Shown here in pieces: positions 7,216 to 15,920 of a stretch of DNA of 64,000 nucleotides. The stretch lies in assembly GCF_008329945.1 (NCBI RefSeq), contig NZ_CP035807.1, forward strand, positions 496,001 through 560,000, given 5' to 3'. Source of the stretch: Thiospirochaeta perfilievii. Lineage in GTDB: Bacteria > Spirochaetota > Spirochaetia > DSM-2461. The notes beneath the pieces are model-generated. The model was given only the letters and a program-made list of their open reading frames with translations, was not told the origin of the DNA and made no database searches. Numbering within the stretch: position 1 is the first letter of the stretch; every line of letters starts with the position of its first letter. Position numbers and translations under genes: made by a program.

Positions 7216-7566
7216 TTAAAAAAAATTAAATATTTCATTTTGAACTCTAATAAGTACTACACAAACGAGCATGAATATAACAAACTTTACTAAAGCTTTA
7301 CAAAAGTTTGTTATATTTGACTCATTCTTAATAAAGTATCCATACTTAAATACGATGTAAATATTGAAAAGAGGTATTAGCAATATTAAAAAAAACTTTA
7401 ACCATTCAGCATCTGAAATTATTTTTTTATATAATATTTTAGTAAAAAAACTACTCTTTTGATCATTAAGATCAACATTGAGAAGTAAACCACAATTTTC
7501 ACAAATAGGTTTATTATAATCTGTCATTTGTGAACAAAATTTACACTTAATCATATTATTTTCCAT
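7216..7566 (-). CDS. Zinc-ribbon membrane protein, function unknown
   Basis: A 116-residue protein from the ATG at 7566 (GAAGGAT upstream; a TTG at 7578 would add four residues). It starts with a zinc ribbon, CKFC and CENC separated by 13 residues, then a linker, then two membrane helices (FFLILLIPLFNIYIVF and LVKFVIFMLVCVVLI). It is the most upstream gene of the minus-strand run leading into leader peptides 4 and 3, 60 bp away. An accessory or immunity role is possible, but the fold alone does not say so. Confidence 0.65.
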   Translation of the reverse strand: MENNMIKCKFCSQMTDYNKPICENCGLLLNVDLNDQKSSFFTKILYKKIISDAEWLKFFLILLIPLFNIYIVFKYGYFIKNESNITNFCKALVKFVIFMLVCVVLIRVQNEIFNFF

Positions 7567-7973
7567 AAAATCCTTCAAATTTTTTAAAATGTTATAATTA
7601 TTAAAATAATAATTTTATACTAACTTTAATATGCTAAAGCTTAGGTATATAAAACTAAACTTATTAAGCTTTTATTAATTACATTGAATGATTTGACAAA
7701 AACAAACAATCGCTCTTAGGGATGAATGCTTAAAGTACTTTACAGTAGGGTTAGAAGTATTTCTTCATCATTAAGAGTGATATATTTAAACATGATTAAA
7801 GTAAGTTTTTTATGAAATAAATAACATAATCGTTGTTTTCTTTACAGTAATTAACTCATTAAAATAACAACATCTAAAATACAAATTTTAATATCTCCAT
7901 TGAGTTTAGAAAAGTTATTAGAATCCTATAATTAATTAAAACAATGTTGAATTAAGGACATAAGAAGAAGGGA
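7567..7973. other. Intergenic stretch with palindromic repeat
   Basis: No gene is visible between the zinc-ribbon membrane gene and the end of the LuxR-type regulator. It contains repeat copy B (7709-7781) and an AT-rich promoter-like region just upstream of 7566 (TATAAC). A short minus-strand frame around 7850-7950 reads like a worn coding remnant but is not identifiable. Confidence 0.6.
7709..7781 (-). repeat. 73-bp palindromic repeat, copy B
   Basis: The reverse complement of this segment agrees with 1247-1319 at 65 of 73 positions, with both 18-bp ends best conserved (ATCGCTCTTAGGGATGAA at this end). Copies A and B are inverted relative to each other and bracket all four leader-peptide genes. 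Confidence 0.75.
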
Positions 7974-8738
7974 TTATTCGGTTGTAAAATATCCTTTACA
8001 AAGATCAATTAATTGATATCTATTTTCGGCACCAATCTTATTAAGAATATTTTTTATATGAGATTTAATTGTATGCTCAGACTTAACTAATCTAGTTGCT
8101 AAATCTTGATTAGTTTCCTTGTATTTACATAAAGATTCTAAAACTAATAATTCGGTTTGACTTAAACCTGATTCTACTGGATCAACAAATTCATTAATTT
8201 CCTTAATTTTATGCTTTAACTTAAATATTTCTTCTTTCAATAATTGTTCTTTTTTTAAATAAACTTGAATCTCTTCATACTTTATTATGATAAATGAAGC
8301 TCCAAATACAATAAGGAACAAGATAGGAGGTAAAATATTAAATAATATCTCTTTTTTGAATAATACGGTGATGACAACTATGCTAATAAAAGTCAAAACA
8401 GATAATATTACTTTTATTAGCATATTTTTTTTAAAAAAACCATATTTTTGAGATAGTAAAACAATGATGATAACTTGTCCTATTCCATATCCAGAACTCT
8501 GATCAAGGAAAAAACTAACTATTGTTGTACTTATTAATGAAAAGACCTGAATATATTTACCTATTTTGAATCGGCTTGATATAACCATGATTAATGAAAT
8601 AAATAGTAGCGTAAAATAATAGTAATGATTTTTTAATGTACCTTTATCATTATATATTACTATAATATCAGTTAAAAAAATTATAAATACAATTATACCA
8701 ATATATAATCCAAATCTTTTTGATAAATTTTTATCCAT
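7974..8738 (-). CDS. Membrane-anchored LuxR-type transcriptional regulator
   Basis: A 254-residue protein with about six membrane helices in residues 1-155, a short coiled-coil (YLKKEQLLKEEIFKLKHKIK) and a C-terminal LuxR/NarL-type helix-turn-helix: LSQTELLVLESL, then NQDLATRLVKSEHTIKSHIK and NILNKIGAENR. Such proteins can couple a membrane signal to transcription. GAGGAA precedes the ATG. It follows a frameshifted gene (8753-9300) by 14 bp in the same direction and stands next to the peptide locus, whose repeated palindromes are candidate targets. The signal is unknown. Confidence 0.8.
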   Translation of the reverse strand: MDKNLSKRFGLYIGIIVFIIFLTDIIVIYNDKGTLKNHYYYFTLLFISLIMVISSRFKIGKYIQVFSLISTTIVSFFLDQSSGYGIGQVIIIVLLSQKYGFFKKNMLIKVILSVLTFISIVVITVLFKKEILFNILPPILFLIVFGASFIIIKYEEIQVYLKKEQLLKEEIFKLKHKIKEINEFVDPVESGLSQTELLVLESLCKYKETNQDLATRLVKSEHTIKSHIKNILNKIGAENRYQLIDLCKGYFTTE

Positions 8739-8752
8739 AATTCCTCAATTAG

Positions 8753-9300
8753 TTAACCAACACGATAGCCCCAATATGCGAATGGTGCATCAGTAATAGT
8801 AAAGTATTTATCCATTTCTTTAAAGTTAATTTTAGATATATCATTTTGTAGTTCTTTTACAATTTTACCATAATTCCATACTCCAGCAGATATAGGATTA
8901 TATTTGTTTTTTATTTTATCTTCTTTTATATCTCTAAGATAGTCATGAACCATATTTAGTGCTAATAGCTTCATACCTTTCTCTATAACTAATCTATCAC
9001 CTCCAACGAAAGTATTAATTGATTTTAACCGTGATAATACATCTTCATTATCGTAATCATTATGATAAAAAATATCTTTACTACCTCTAGATGCTATTAT
9101 ATATGTGGCAAGATGTCTTAAAGAAGTTCTTTCAGCATCTTCACAATTTGCTAAAATAGGTAAAATTCCAATTAGTTTAGCAATTTTTGATTTGCTTAAC
9201 TTATCTTTTCTTCATCATTTAATCTAAAAGAATCTGCTATCTGAGAAACCTGATTATTCTAATTAAATTCATTTTGTAATATTTGTCTATTTTTATTCAT
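8753..9300 (-). pseudogene. Frameshifted conserved gene of unknown function
   Basis: With AGGAG before an ATG at 9300, the minus-strand frame starts MNKNRQILQNEFN, hits an in-frame TAG at 9259-9261, shifts frame near 9213, and then runs open to 8753 through LPILANCEDAERTSLRHLA, ASRGSKDIFYHNDYDNEDVL and YNPISAGVWNYGKIVKEL. The intact gene would give about 180 residues, soluble, with no recognised domain. Two lesions in one small gene point to a pseudogene, unless the 73-residue tail from 8974 is still made. It lies directly upstream of the LuxR-type regulator. Confidence 0.6.
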
Positions 9301-9376
9301 AATTTTTCTCCTAACAAAGTATTATTATTACATACATTGAATATAGTAAACAACTTTTTATGATCAAATATAAATT

Positions 9377-9423
9377 ATTGTAAAAATACATTTTAATTTA
9401 TAATTTTCATCCCTAAGAGAGAT
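9377..9423 (+). repeat. Partial palindromic repeat, copy C
   Basis: The right half of the 73-bp repeat: ATTGTAAAAATACATTTTAA, a short insertion, then TTCATCCCTAAGAGAGAT, which matches the 18-bp end of copy A at 17 of 18 bases. The left half is missing. Confidence 0.55.
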
Positions 9424-9563
9424 ATAATAAACTTGACTTTTTCTTGACATTTGATTTCAAACAGCAGTTTAAATACACCAAATACTTCTCTAAATTATTA
9501 TTTAACCAAAATCACATATGGAGAAATTATAATTTGTTATATATAAAAGAGTTATATCATTGT

Positions 9564-9591
9564 TTGCAGGATTAGAAAAACAATGTACAAT
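9564..9591 (+). promoter_or_regulatory. Promoter, predicted leaderless
   Basis: TTGCAG, 16 bases, TACAAT, then only five bases to the ATG at 9597. No ribosome-binding site fits in front of the start, so transcription is predicted to begin at or next to the ATG. Confidence 0.5.
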
Positions 9592-9596
9592 TAGTT

Positions 9597-10349
9597 ATGA
9601 AATATGAACTAGAAACAATACCAGTTTGGGACGCCTTTAAAAAAGAGTGTGAATGCCCTATATGTATACTAAAAGATAAAGCCCAAGAGACATATCTTAA
9701 ATTTTTCCTAGGAAACTCAGTAATGGTTCCTGAAATGAGGGTTAACGTTAATAAAACAGGGTTTTGCCCTGATCATTTTAGCCTTCTATTACAGAAGAGA
9801 AGTCCTCACTATCTTGGATTAATGACCCATACACACTTTAAAGAGTATAGAGAGAAACTTAATAAAAAATTTAGTCAAATTAATAAGTTAGCAGTTAACG
9901 CTTCCTCTAAGATAAAGACACCTTTAAAGGACAAAAAACTTATTGAATCATTAAAAGATTTAGAATCATTTGTAAATGAAAGTGATAAAAAGTGCCTAAT
10001 ATGCGATAAAATTGACTACACAATGAAGAGATATATATTTACTACAGTCTATTTATGGAAAAAAAATAGTGAGTTTAGGAACTATTTTAAGGAATCCAAA
10101 GGGTTCTGCTTAGAGCATCAAAACCTAATATCCAATATGGCTGCAGAGTACTTAAATGGAGTAGAGTTAGGGGAGTTTATTAAAGAGTTATTAGAAGTTC
10201 AAGATAGAAACCTAAAGAGACTTGAAGAAGAGATTCTATATTTTACACAAAAATTTAGCCAAGAGAATGATGATAAACCATGGAATGGAACAAAGGATGC
10301 CCATTATCGACTGATTCAAAAGATCACAGGAAAAACAACGGAACACTAA
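9597..10349 (+). CDS. DUF6062-like protein with duplicated CxxC/CxxH motifs
   Basis: A 250-residue soluble protein resembling the DUF6062 family of Clostridia and spirochaetes (recalled, not searched). Two similar halves are visible: CECPICILKDKA followed by GFCPDHFSLL in the first, and KCLICDKIDYTMKRY followed by GFCLEHQ in the second. Each half offers two Cys plus a Cys-x-x-His pair, a probable metal site. The function is unknown. It is a single plus-strand gene ending in a terminator shared with avtA. The start is fixed by the promoter directly before it. Confidence 0.7.
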   Translation: MKYELETIPVWDAFKKECECPICILKDKAQETYLKFFLGNSVMVPEMRVNVNKTGFCPDHFSLLLQKRSPHYLGLMTHTHFKEYREKLNKKFSQINKLAVNASSKIKTPLKDKKLIESLKDLESFVNESDKKCLICDKIDYTMKRYIFTTVYLWKKNSEFRNYFKESKGFCLEHQNLISNMAAEYLNGVELGEFIKELLEVQDRNLKRLEEEILYFTQKFSQENDDKPWNGTKDAHYRLIQKITGKTTEH

Positions 10350-10353
10350 ATAG

Positions 10354-10380
10354 AAGGTCGCTATAGACCTTTTATTGTTT
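10354..10380. terminator. Intrinsic terminator between convergent genes
   Basis: AAGGTC, six-base loop, GACCTT, followed by TTATTGTTTT. It serves the plus-strand gene ending at 10349 and overlaps the end of avtA on the other strand. Confidence 0.6.
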
Positions 10381-11611
10381 TACCAATAATTCTTATACCC
10401 TCTTTTACTACTCTCTCTTCCCCAGAGTAGTTTATCCTTATGCACTGATCAGAGTGATCCCAATACTCCTTCAAACCAAAAAAGAAGTAGTTTCCAGGAA
10501 TAATAAGCACGTTTTTTTCTTTTAAAATAGTGTATAACTCTTTACTAGTTATTGGTAGACTTGGAAACCAAACCCATAAAAATAGAGCCCCTTCACTTAC
10601 ATGTACTTTATAATCAATACCTTGAAAATATTTATCCATTAGTTCTAGGGTTAAGTTTGACCTTTTTTGATAAAATGGTTTTACTAAGTTTTTACTAATA
10701 TTAATTAATCTATCATCATCTAACATAGGATATGTTATCCCTTGACCTAGACTCCCAGAGGCTAAACTAGTTATGGCATTAACCCTTGATAGAGCTAAAA
10801 TAATCTCCCTATTTGCAACAACAATCCCTGTTCTTGTAGAAGGTAGACCTATTTTAGATAGGGACATTGATAAAACAATATTTTCATCCCACTTTAGGGT
10901 AATATCTTTAAATAGGATTTGAGGGAATGGTGCCCCGTATGCGTTATCAATAATTAGAGGGATCCCCCTCTTTTTACTAAAAAGGTGGAGAAAATCAATC
11001 TCATCATCTGTTAAGACATTTCCTGTAGGATTAGTTGGCCTTGATACACAAAGAGCCCCTAGATTTTCTTTGATCTTATTTAGATTATCTCTATCAATTC
11101 TATACTTATATCTGTTAAAGCCTAAATCCTCTATAATCGGCTTTAAGGAGAGAAAAACATCATCCTCTAAGTGTAGGTCTGCATATCCTATATACTCAGG
11201 GACTAGGGGAAATAATACTTTTCTCTTTATACCATCCTCCCCTGTTCCGCCTAAAATATTTAAAAGATTAAACATGGCACACTGGCTACCATTTGTAATA
11301 ACTACATTTTCCCTTGTAATCCCAAAATTAAAATGTCTATTAAAAAAACTAACTATTGAATTAATAAAGTTCTCATTACCCTGGGGAGTATCGTAGTTTC
11401 CTAGGACTGAATCAATCTCATTAGAGCTGTTTACCATCTCATTTAATCTATCTCTCCACAGGGTAGCAACTTCTGGGATATAACCAGGGTTACCACCACC
11501 TAACATAAGTTTATCCCCACTAGCCATAGCCTGGCCAAGATCATCCATTAGTTCACCAATTCCAGATTTTCCAGCAAATCGTTTAGTAAAGAGAGTTCTA
11601 TTTTTGGGCAT
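10361..11611 (-). CDS. avtA: Valine--pyruvate aminotransferase
   Basis: A 416-residue fold-type I PLP aminotransferase. The start MPKNRTLFTKRFAGKSGIG and the LGGGNPGYIPEV segment are characteristic of AvtA, which interconverts valine/pyruvate and 2-oxoisovalerate/alanine. The PLP lysine lies in SLSKIGLPSTRTG and the substrate-carboxylate Arg in CIRINYS. Length is normal for the family. AAGGAC lies nine bases before the ATG. It is the last gene of a minus-strand run containing valS and a small membrane protein. Confidence 0.9.
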   Translation of the reverse strand: MPKNRTLFTKRFAGKSGIGELMDDLGQAMASGDKLMLGGGNPGYIPEVATLWRDRLNEMVNSSNEIDSVLGNYDTPQGNENFINSIVSFFNRHFNFGITRENVVITNGSQCAMFNLLNILGGTGEDGIKRKVLFPLVPEYIGYADLHLEDDVFLSLKPIIEDLGFNRYKYRIDRDNLNKIKENLGALCVSRPTNPTGNVLTDDEIDFLHLFSKKRGIPLIIDNAYGAPFPQILFKDITLKWDENIVLSMSLSKIGLPSTRTGIVVANREIILALSRVNAITSLASGSLGQGITYPMLDDDRLINISKNLVKPFYQKRSNLTLELMDKYFQGIDYKVHVSEGALFLWVWFPSLPITSKELYTILKEKNVLIIPGNYFFFGLKEYWDHSDQCIRINYSGEERVVKEGIRIIGKTIKGL

Positions 11612-11617
11612 TTTAGT

Positions 11618-11932
11618 TTAGTCCTTTTTTAGAAGTAGTATTCCACAAATTATTACAGGTAGTACCATAAAAATATTTTTAATAAGGATGTAGTAGATCC
11701 CTGATATAAAAAAAACAATTCCAATTATTTTAATAAATATGGGCCTATTGAGTTTAAGTGTATCTTTTATTAGATATATAAAGAGTATAAATAACAGGCC
11801 AACAAACACTAAAGGTAGTGTAGATAGTTGGCCATTATTATTAGCAAGAAGTGAAAAAATAGAGCCTAGAAAGAATATAAAATTTATAATCCATACTGTT
11901 GTTATTAAGTATCTTAGGCTCTTTTTATTCAT
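11618..11932 (-). CDS. Small membrane protein, unknown function
   Basis: A 104-residue protein with four predicted membrane helices (for instance TVWIINFIFFLGSIFSLLA, LVFVGLLFILFIYLI and MVLPVIICGILLL) and few polar stretches. The ATG at 11932 is preferred over an upstream TTG because GAGGGA lies directly before it inside the end of valS, with which it is almost contiguous. It probably shares the valS transcript. No family recognised. Confidence 0.55.
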   Translation of the reverse strand: MNKKSLRYLITTVWIINFIFFLGSIFSLLANNNGQLSTLPLVFVGLLFILFIYLIKDTLKLNRPIFIKIIGIVFFISGIYYILIKNIFMVLPVIICGILLLKKD

Positions 11933-11933
11933 A

Positions 11934-14585
11934 TTATCCCTCAAGGCCTTTTAAGTGAGTAGTCATCTTCTCTATTGCAGAAGTAAACTCATCTAACTTA
12001 CCCTTCTCTTTTGCTATTATCTCAGGTTTAGCCCTTGAAACAAAGTTCTCATTTGATAACTTTTTCTCGGTCTGTTCCTTTAATTTAATATTTTTCTCAA
12101 TACCCTTTTTAAGCTTTTTAATCTCTTCATCTACATCAATTACATCTTTAATATAGACAAGAGCTTCAAATCCGTTACCTAGAGCAGCGATACCACCTTC
12201 TGTAGTATCTAGATTTACATTAAACATTTTAAAGTCGTCTGATCCAGTTAAAGAAGCCATTAATGCTGTCTCATTAGTAAAGAAACCACTACCAGTAAAG
12301 CCGTCATCACACTTAACCCTAACCTTTATTTTTTTACCAGGAGGTAGATTAAACTCACTCCTTAGGGTTCTTACTGATTGAACTAACTCTTTTAACGAAT
12401 CAAAGTTCTCCTCGATTAAACTATCTTTTCTACTATCCTTAACAACAGGGTAGTCTGCAATAATTAAAGCCCCCTGGGTATTTGGAAGTTTCTGGTATAT
12501 CTCCTCAGTTATAAATGATAGAAACGGATGAAGTAATCTTAGGGACTCTTCTAAGACAGATACTAACATAGTAACAGCCTTATCCTTAATCTTATCATCA
12601 TTAGAGTATAGTTCTAACTTTGTACTCTCTATATACCAGTCACAAAAATCATTCCAGAAAAAGTCATAACATAGGTGGGTCATATCGTCAAAACGATACA
12701 TCTCAAAAGCCTTTTTAACCCCGATGATTGTCTCATTTAATCTGTGTAAAATCCATTTATCAGCACCGGTATACTCATTTTCAGAGATATCAACTAGCTC
12801 CCGACCCTCTAGGTTCATTAAAATATATCTAGATGCGTTCCATATTTTATTGGCAAATTTACTACCTATTTTACATGTATCATCTCCAAATGGAATATCT
12901 AATCCCTGGGTAGAGAGGTAAGCAAGGGTAAATTTAAGAGCATCTGCTCCAAACTCATCAATTACATCTAATGGGTCAATTCCATTACCTAGAGACTTGC
13001 TCATTTTTCTACCCTGCTTATCCCTAATAAGAGGAGTCATATATATGTCCCTAAAGGGAGCTTTACCAGTAAACTCTTTACCTGCCATAACCATTCTAGC
13101 AACCCAGAAGAAAATTATGTCATAACCAGTTACTAAAGTTGATGTTGGGTAGTACTTTTTAAGATCCTCTGTCTCCTCTGGCCAGCCAAGGGTTGAAAAT
13201 GGCCACAACCAGGATGAGAACCATGTATCTAAAACGTCATTATCCTGTTCTATATTAGTTGAACCACAGGAAGTACACTTTTCTGGAGAATCCTTAGAAA
13301 CAATCATCTCTCTACAATCTTGACAATAATAAACAGGAATTCTATGTCCCCACCATAACTGTCTAGAGATACACCAATCCCTAATACCATTCATCCAGTG
13401 AGCATATGTATTATCCCACTTTTTAGGAAAAAACTTAATCTCTTCGTCCTTCCAAGCCTGAATAGCCTGGTCTGCTAATGGCTGCATTCTAACAAACCAC
13501 TGTTCAGACATATAGGGTTCAACCACAGTTTTACATCTATAACAGTGTCCTACTTGGTGGGGCTTGTCCTCATCGGATATAAAAAGACCAGCTAAAGTTA
13601 AATCCTCTATTACAAGGGCTCTTGCATCACTACAACTTAGTCCACGGTATTTTTCTGGAACGATATTATTTAATGTACCATTATCATTTAGAATATTAAT
13701 CTTCTCTAAACCGTGTCTCTCTCCAATCTCCCAGTCATTAGGATCATGGGCAGGAGTTATTTTTAATGCACCAGTACCAAACTCAATATCAACATAACTA
13801 TCACCAATTATTTTAAATGTTCTATTAGTTAAAGGTAGTTCTAACTCCTTTCCAATAAAACTTGAGTATCTTGGATCCTCAGGGTTTACTGCTACAGCAC
13901 TATCACCAAATAGAGTTTCAGGTCTTGTTGTTGCAATTGTTAAATAGTTATCCTCACCAACAACCTTATACTTAATATTATAAAGTTTCCCAGGTTTCTC
14001 TTCATGATCTACTTCATCATCAGCTAGTGCTGTACCACAGGATGGACACCAGTTAACTAAATACTCACCTCTATAAATTAGGTCTTTTTCATATAGTTTA
14101 ACAAAAACATCTTTTACAGCTTCTGTTAGACCATCATCCATAGTAAATCGTTCTCTAGTCCAGTCACAGGATGCACCTAATTTTCTTAACTGGGAAGTAA
14201 TAATCTTATGATGATCATCCTTAACTTCCCAAACTTTATCTAGAAATTTCTCTCTACCAAGGTCGTGTCTACCTAGACCCTCTTTTTTAAGTTTTCTCTC
14301 AACAACATTTTGGGTAGCTATACCTGCATGGTCAGTTCCCGGCACCCAAAGAGTTGGCCTGCCTAACATTCTATTATATCTAATTAATATATCTTGAAGT
14401 GTATTATTTAAACCGTGTCCCATGTGTAAAACACCTGTAACATTTGGAGGAGGAATGACGACGGTAAAAGGCTCTTTATCACTGTTTTCATTGGGTTTAA
14501 AATAACCATTCTCTTCCCAGAACCTGTACAACCTATCTTCAAAGTCTTTAGGATTATATACTTTATCCATCTCTATAGCCTTCAT
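11934..14585 (-). CDS. valS: Valyl-tRNA synthetase
   Basis: An 883-residue class I aminoacyl-tRNA synthetase that charges tRNA-Val. Signatures: HMGH at residues 54-57 in PPPNVTGVLHMGHGLNN, KMSKS in GRKMSKSLGNGIDP, a zinc-ribbon with CPSCG and CTSCG pairs, the editing domain with TTRPETLFGD, and a C-terminal coiled-coil arm (EEIKKLKKGIEKNIKLKEQ). Full length. AAGGAG lies upstream of the ATG. The 97-bp gap before it contains a short inverted repeat (GGTTTTATAAACC) but no T-box-like structure that I can recognise. Confidence 0.97.
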   Translation of the reverse strand: MKAIEMDKVYNPKDFEDRLYRFWEENGYFKPNENSDKEPFTVVIPPPNVTGVLHMGHGLNNTLQDILIRYNRMLGRPTLWVPGTDHAGIATQNVVERKLKKEGLGRHDLGREKFLDKVWEVKDDHHKIITSQLRKLGASCDWTRERFTMDDGLTEAVKDVFVKLYEKDLIYRGEYLVNWCPSCGTALADDEVDHEEKPGKLYNIKYKVVGEDNYLTIATTRPETLFGDSAVAVNPEDPRYSSFIGKELELPLTNRTFKIIGDSYVDIEFGTGALKITPAHDPNDWEIGERHGLEKINILNDNGTLNNIVPEKYRGLSCSDARALVIEDLTLAGLFISDEDKPHQVGHCYRCKTVVEPYMSEQWFVRMQPLADQAIQAWKDEEIKFFPKKWDNTYAHWMNGIRDWCISRQLWWGHRIPVYYCQDCREMIVSKDSPEKCTSCGSTNIEQDNDVLDTWFSSWLWPFSTLGWPEETEDLKKYYPTSTLVTGYDIIFFWVARMVMAGKEFTGKAPFRDIYMTPLIRDKQGRKMSKSLGNGIDPLDVIDEFGADALKFTLAYLSTQGLDIPFGDDTCKIGSKFANKIWNASRYILMNLEGRELVDISENEYTGADKWILHRLNETIIGVKKAFEMYRFDDMTHLCYDFFWNDFCDWYIESTKLELYSNDDKIKDKAVTMLVSVLEESLRLLHPFLSFITEEIYQKLPNTQGALIIADYPVVKDSRKDSLIEENFDSLKELVQSVRTLRSEFNLPPGKKIKVRVKCDDGFTGSGFFTNETALMASLTGSDDFKMFNVNLDTTEGGIAALGNGFEALVYIKDVIDVDEEIKKLKKGIEKNIKLKEQTEKKLSNENFVSRAKPEIIAKEKGKLDEFTSAIEKMTTHLKGLEG

Positions 14586-14682
14586 ACTATCTCCTTTGGT
14601 GTTATGGGCTAGTTGGTTTATAAAACCGACCTGCCTAATTTTCTATTAGTAGGGACATAATAACAAATGAAAGCTTTATGGT

Positions 14683-15894
14683 CTATATTCGGTTTTTCTT
14701 TATTCTATCCATTTTCCGGTAATAGGCACATTGAGACCTGATCTCAGAGACATCTGATGAGTGTAATTTCCCATCTTTTTCTGATATCTTATGATTTTTA
14801 TACAACTCAACTAGGGATTCATCAACTTTATCCCGAGGAATTCCTACAATATTTATTAGCTCTTTAATACCAAAATTAAATTTTGCAGACTCTTTTGTAT
14901 TAAGTGGTACATTCATTTTTTCTAACTCAACAGATAACCAATCATACAATCGGCCTACATAGTCAGATATATTTGCATTTTCAATAAGTTTTGTAGTTCC
15001 CCAAATTCTATCTGCCAATAATATTGTTAGTTTAGTTACAATTTGTGGTTGTTCAGAAACCATTTTTTTAAAGTTACTTCGACTAATTACCATTAGATCT
15101 GCATTCTCATAACTAATAGCCGATGCAGACCTAGGTTTATCTTCTAGAAGAGCCATCTCTCCAAACATATCTCCAGCTTTTAATATTGCTAAAATAATCT
15201 CTTTATTTTCAACAATCTTAGTAATTTTTACCTGTCCCTTCTGGAGAATATAGAGTTCAGTACCCTTTTGCCCCTCTCCAAAGATCATACAATCCTTTGG
15301 ATAGTGACGAACAAAGGATGTATCTCCCTGTAAAGCTATCTGAGATTTAGCATAGGGTTTTAATCTCTCCATCCGTAATTTTGCTTTTTTGATATTTTCA
15401 CTATTTGATGATTCTGAAATGTATTTATTATATAAAAAATAGGCTTCATTATATCTATTACTTTTAATATAGACTTCAGCTGATGAGTATAGGGTCTCTG
15501 GGCCAATTTCCTGTTTGCTTATACCACTTTTTCTAACTAACTCTTTATTTAGTACTCTAACTCTTTTTGAAAATCCATTAATAATATTCATAGCTACTGC
15601 TGTATTATTTTGGATCAGAAATTGGAATTGATCCTTTTTGACTGTAATAATCTTTGTATCTTCAATTGCTTGGGCTGTATCTATATGGGGGTGATGACTC
15701 ATAGTAGAAACAACACCAAAGAAGTCTCCAGGTTTTAAAACAATACTCTTAGACTCACCTTTGATGTCGATCTCTCGGGTTACACGTACAGAGCCTGAAC
15801 GAATAATATAAAAACAATCAGCTTTGTTCTCTCCAATTGTTGTGATATATGCGCCCTTTCTACAGGACATTATTCCTAACTGTGCATTACTCAT
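14683..15894 (-). CDS. Two-domain cyclic-nucleotide-binding (Crp-like) regulator
   Basis: A 403-residue protein with two cNMP-binding beta-roll domains, about residues 10-120 (FYIIRSGSVRVT, LKPGDFFGVVS) and 195-305 (LYILQKGQVKITK, AGDMFGEMALLEDKPRSASA). Between them is a short TPR-like helical linker (AEVYIKSNRYNEAYFLYNKY). The C-terminal part (FNFGIKELINIVGIPRDKVD) looks like a weakened Crp-type winged helix, so DNA binding is possible but not certain. The second domain is closer to the canonical phosphate-binding cassette than the first. It follows glyA with a 26-bp gap. Confidence 0.8.
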   Translation of the reverse strand: MSNAQLGIMSCRKGAYITTIGENKADCFYIIRSGSVRVTREIDIKGESKSIVLKPGDFFGVVSTMSHHPHIDTAQAIEDTKIITVKKDQFQFLIQNNTAVAMNIINGFSKRVRVLNKELVRKSGISKQEIGPETLYSSAEVYIKSNRYNEAYFLYNKYISESSNSENIKKAKLRMERLKPYAKSQIALQGDTSFVRHYPKDCMIFGEGQKGTELYILQKGQVKITKIVENKEIILAILKAGDMFGEMALLEDKPRSASAISYENADLMVISRSNFKKMVSEQPQIVTKLTILLADRIWGTTKLIENANISDYVGRLYDWLSVELEKMNVPLNTKESAKFNFGIKELINIVGIPRDKVDESLVELYKNHKISEKDGKLHSSDVSEIRSQCAYYRKMDRIKKNRI

Positions 15895-15920
15895 ATAACC
15901 CTCTATATTTATATTATATA

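Larger units (their letters stand above)
9301..9596. other. Intergenic stretch at the island edge
   Basis: About 300 bases with no gene. It holds the third, partial palindromic repeat (9377-9423) and the promoter of the next plus-strand gene (9564-9591). It marks the change from decayed accessory DNA to compact core genes. Confidence 0.6.

Noticed and set aside
1-9600. CRISPR array or tRNA-bounded integration site
   Set aside because: No regularly spaced repeats and no tRNA gene or fragment were seen; the repeated elements are two full and one partial palindromic units only.
14586-14682. T-box leader in front of valS
   Set aside because: The gap is too short and shows only one small inverted repeat; no T-box core sequence (TGGNACCGCG-like) is visible.
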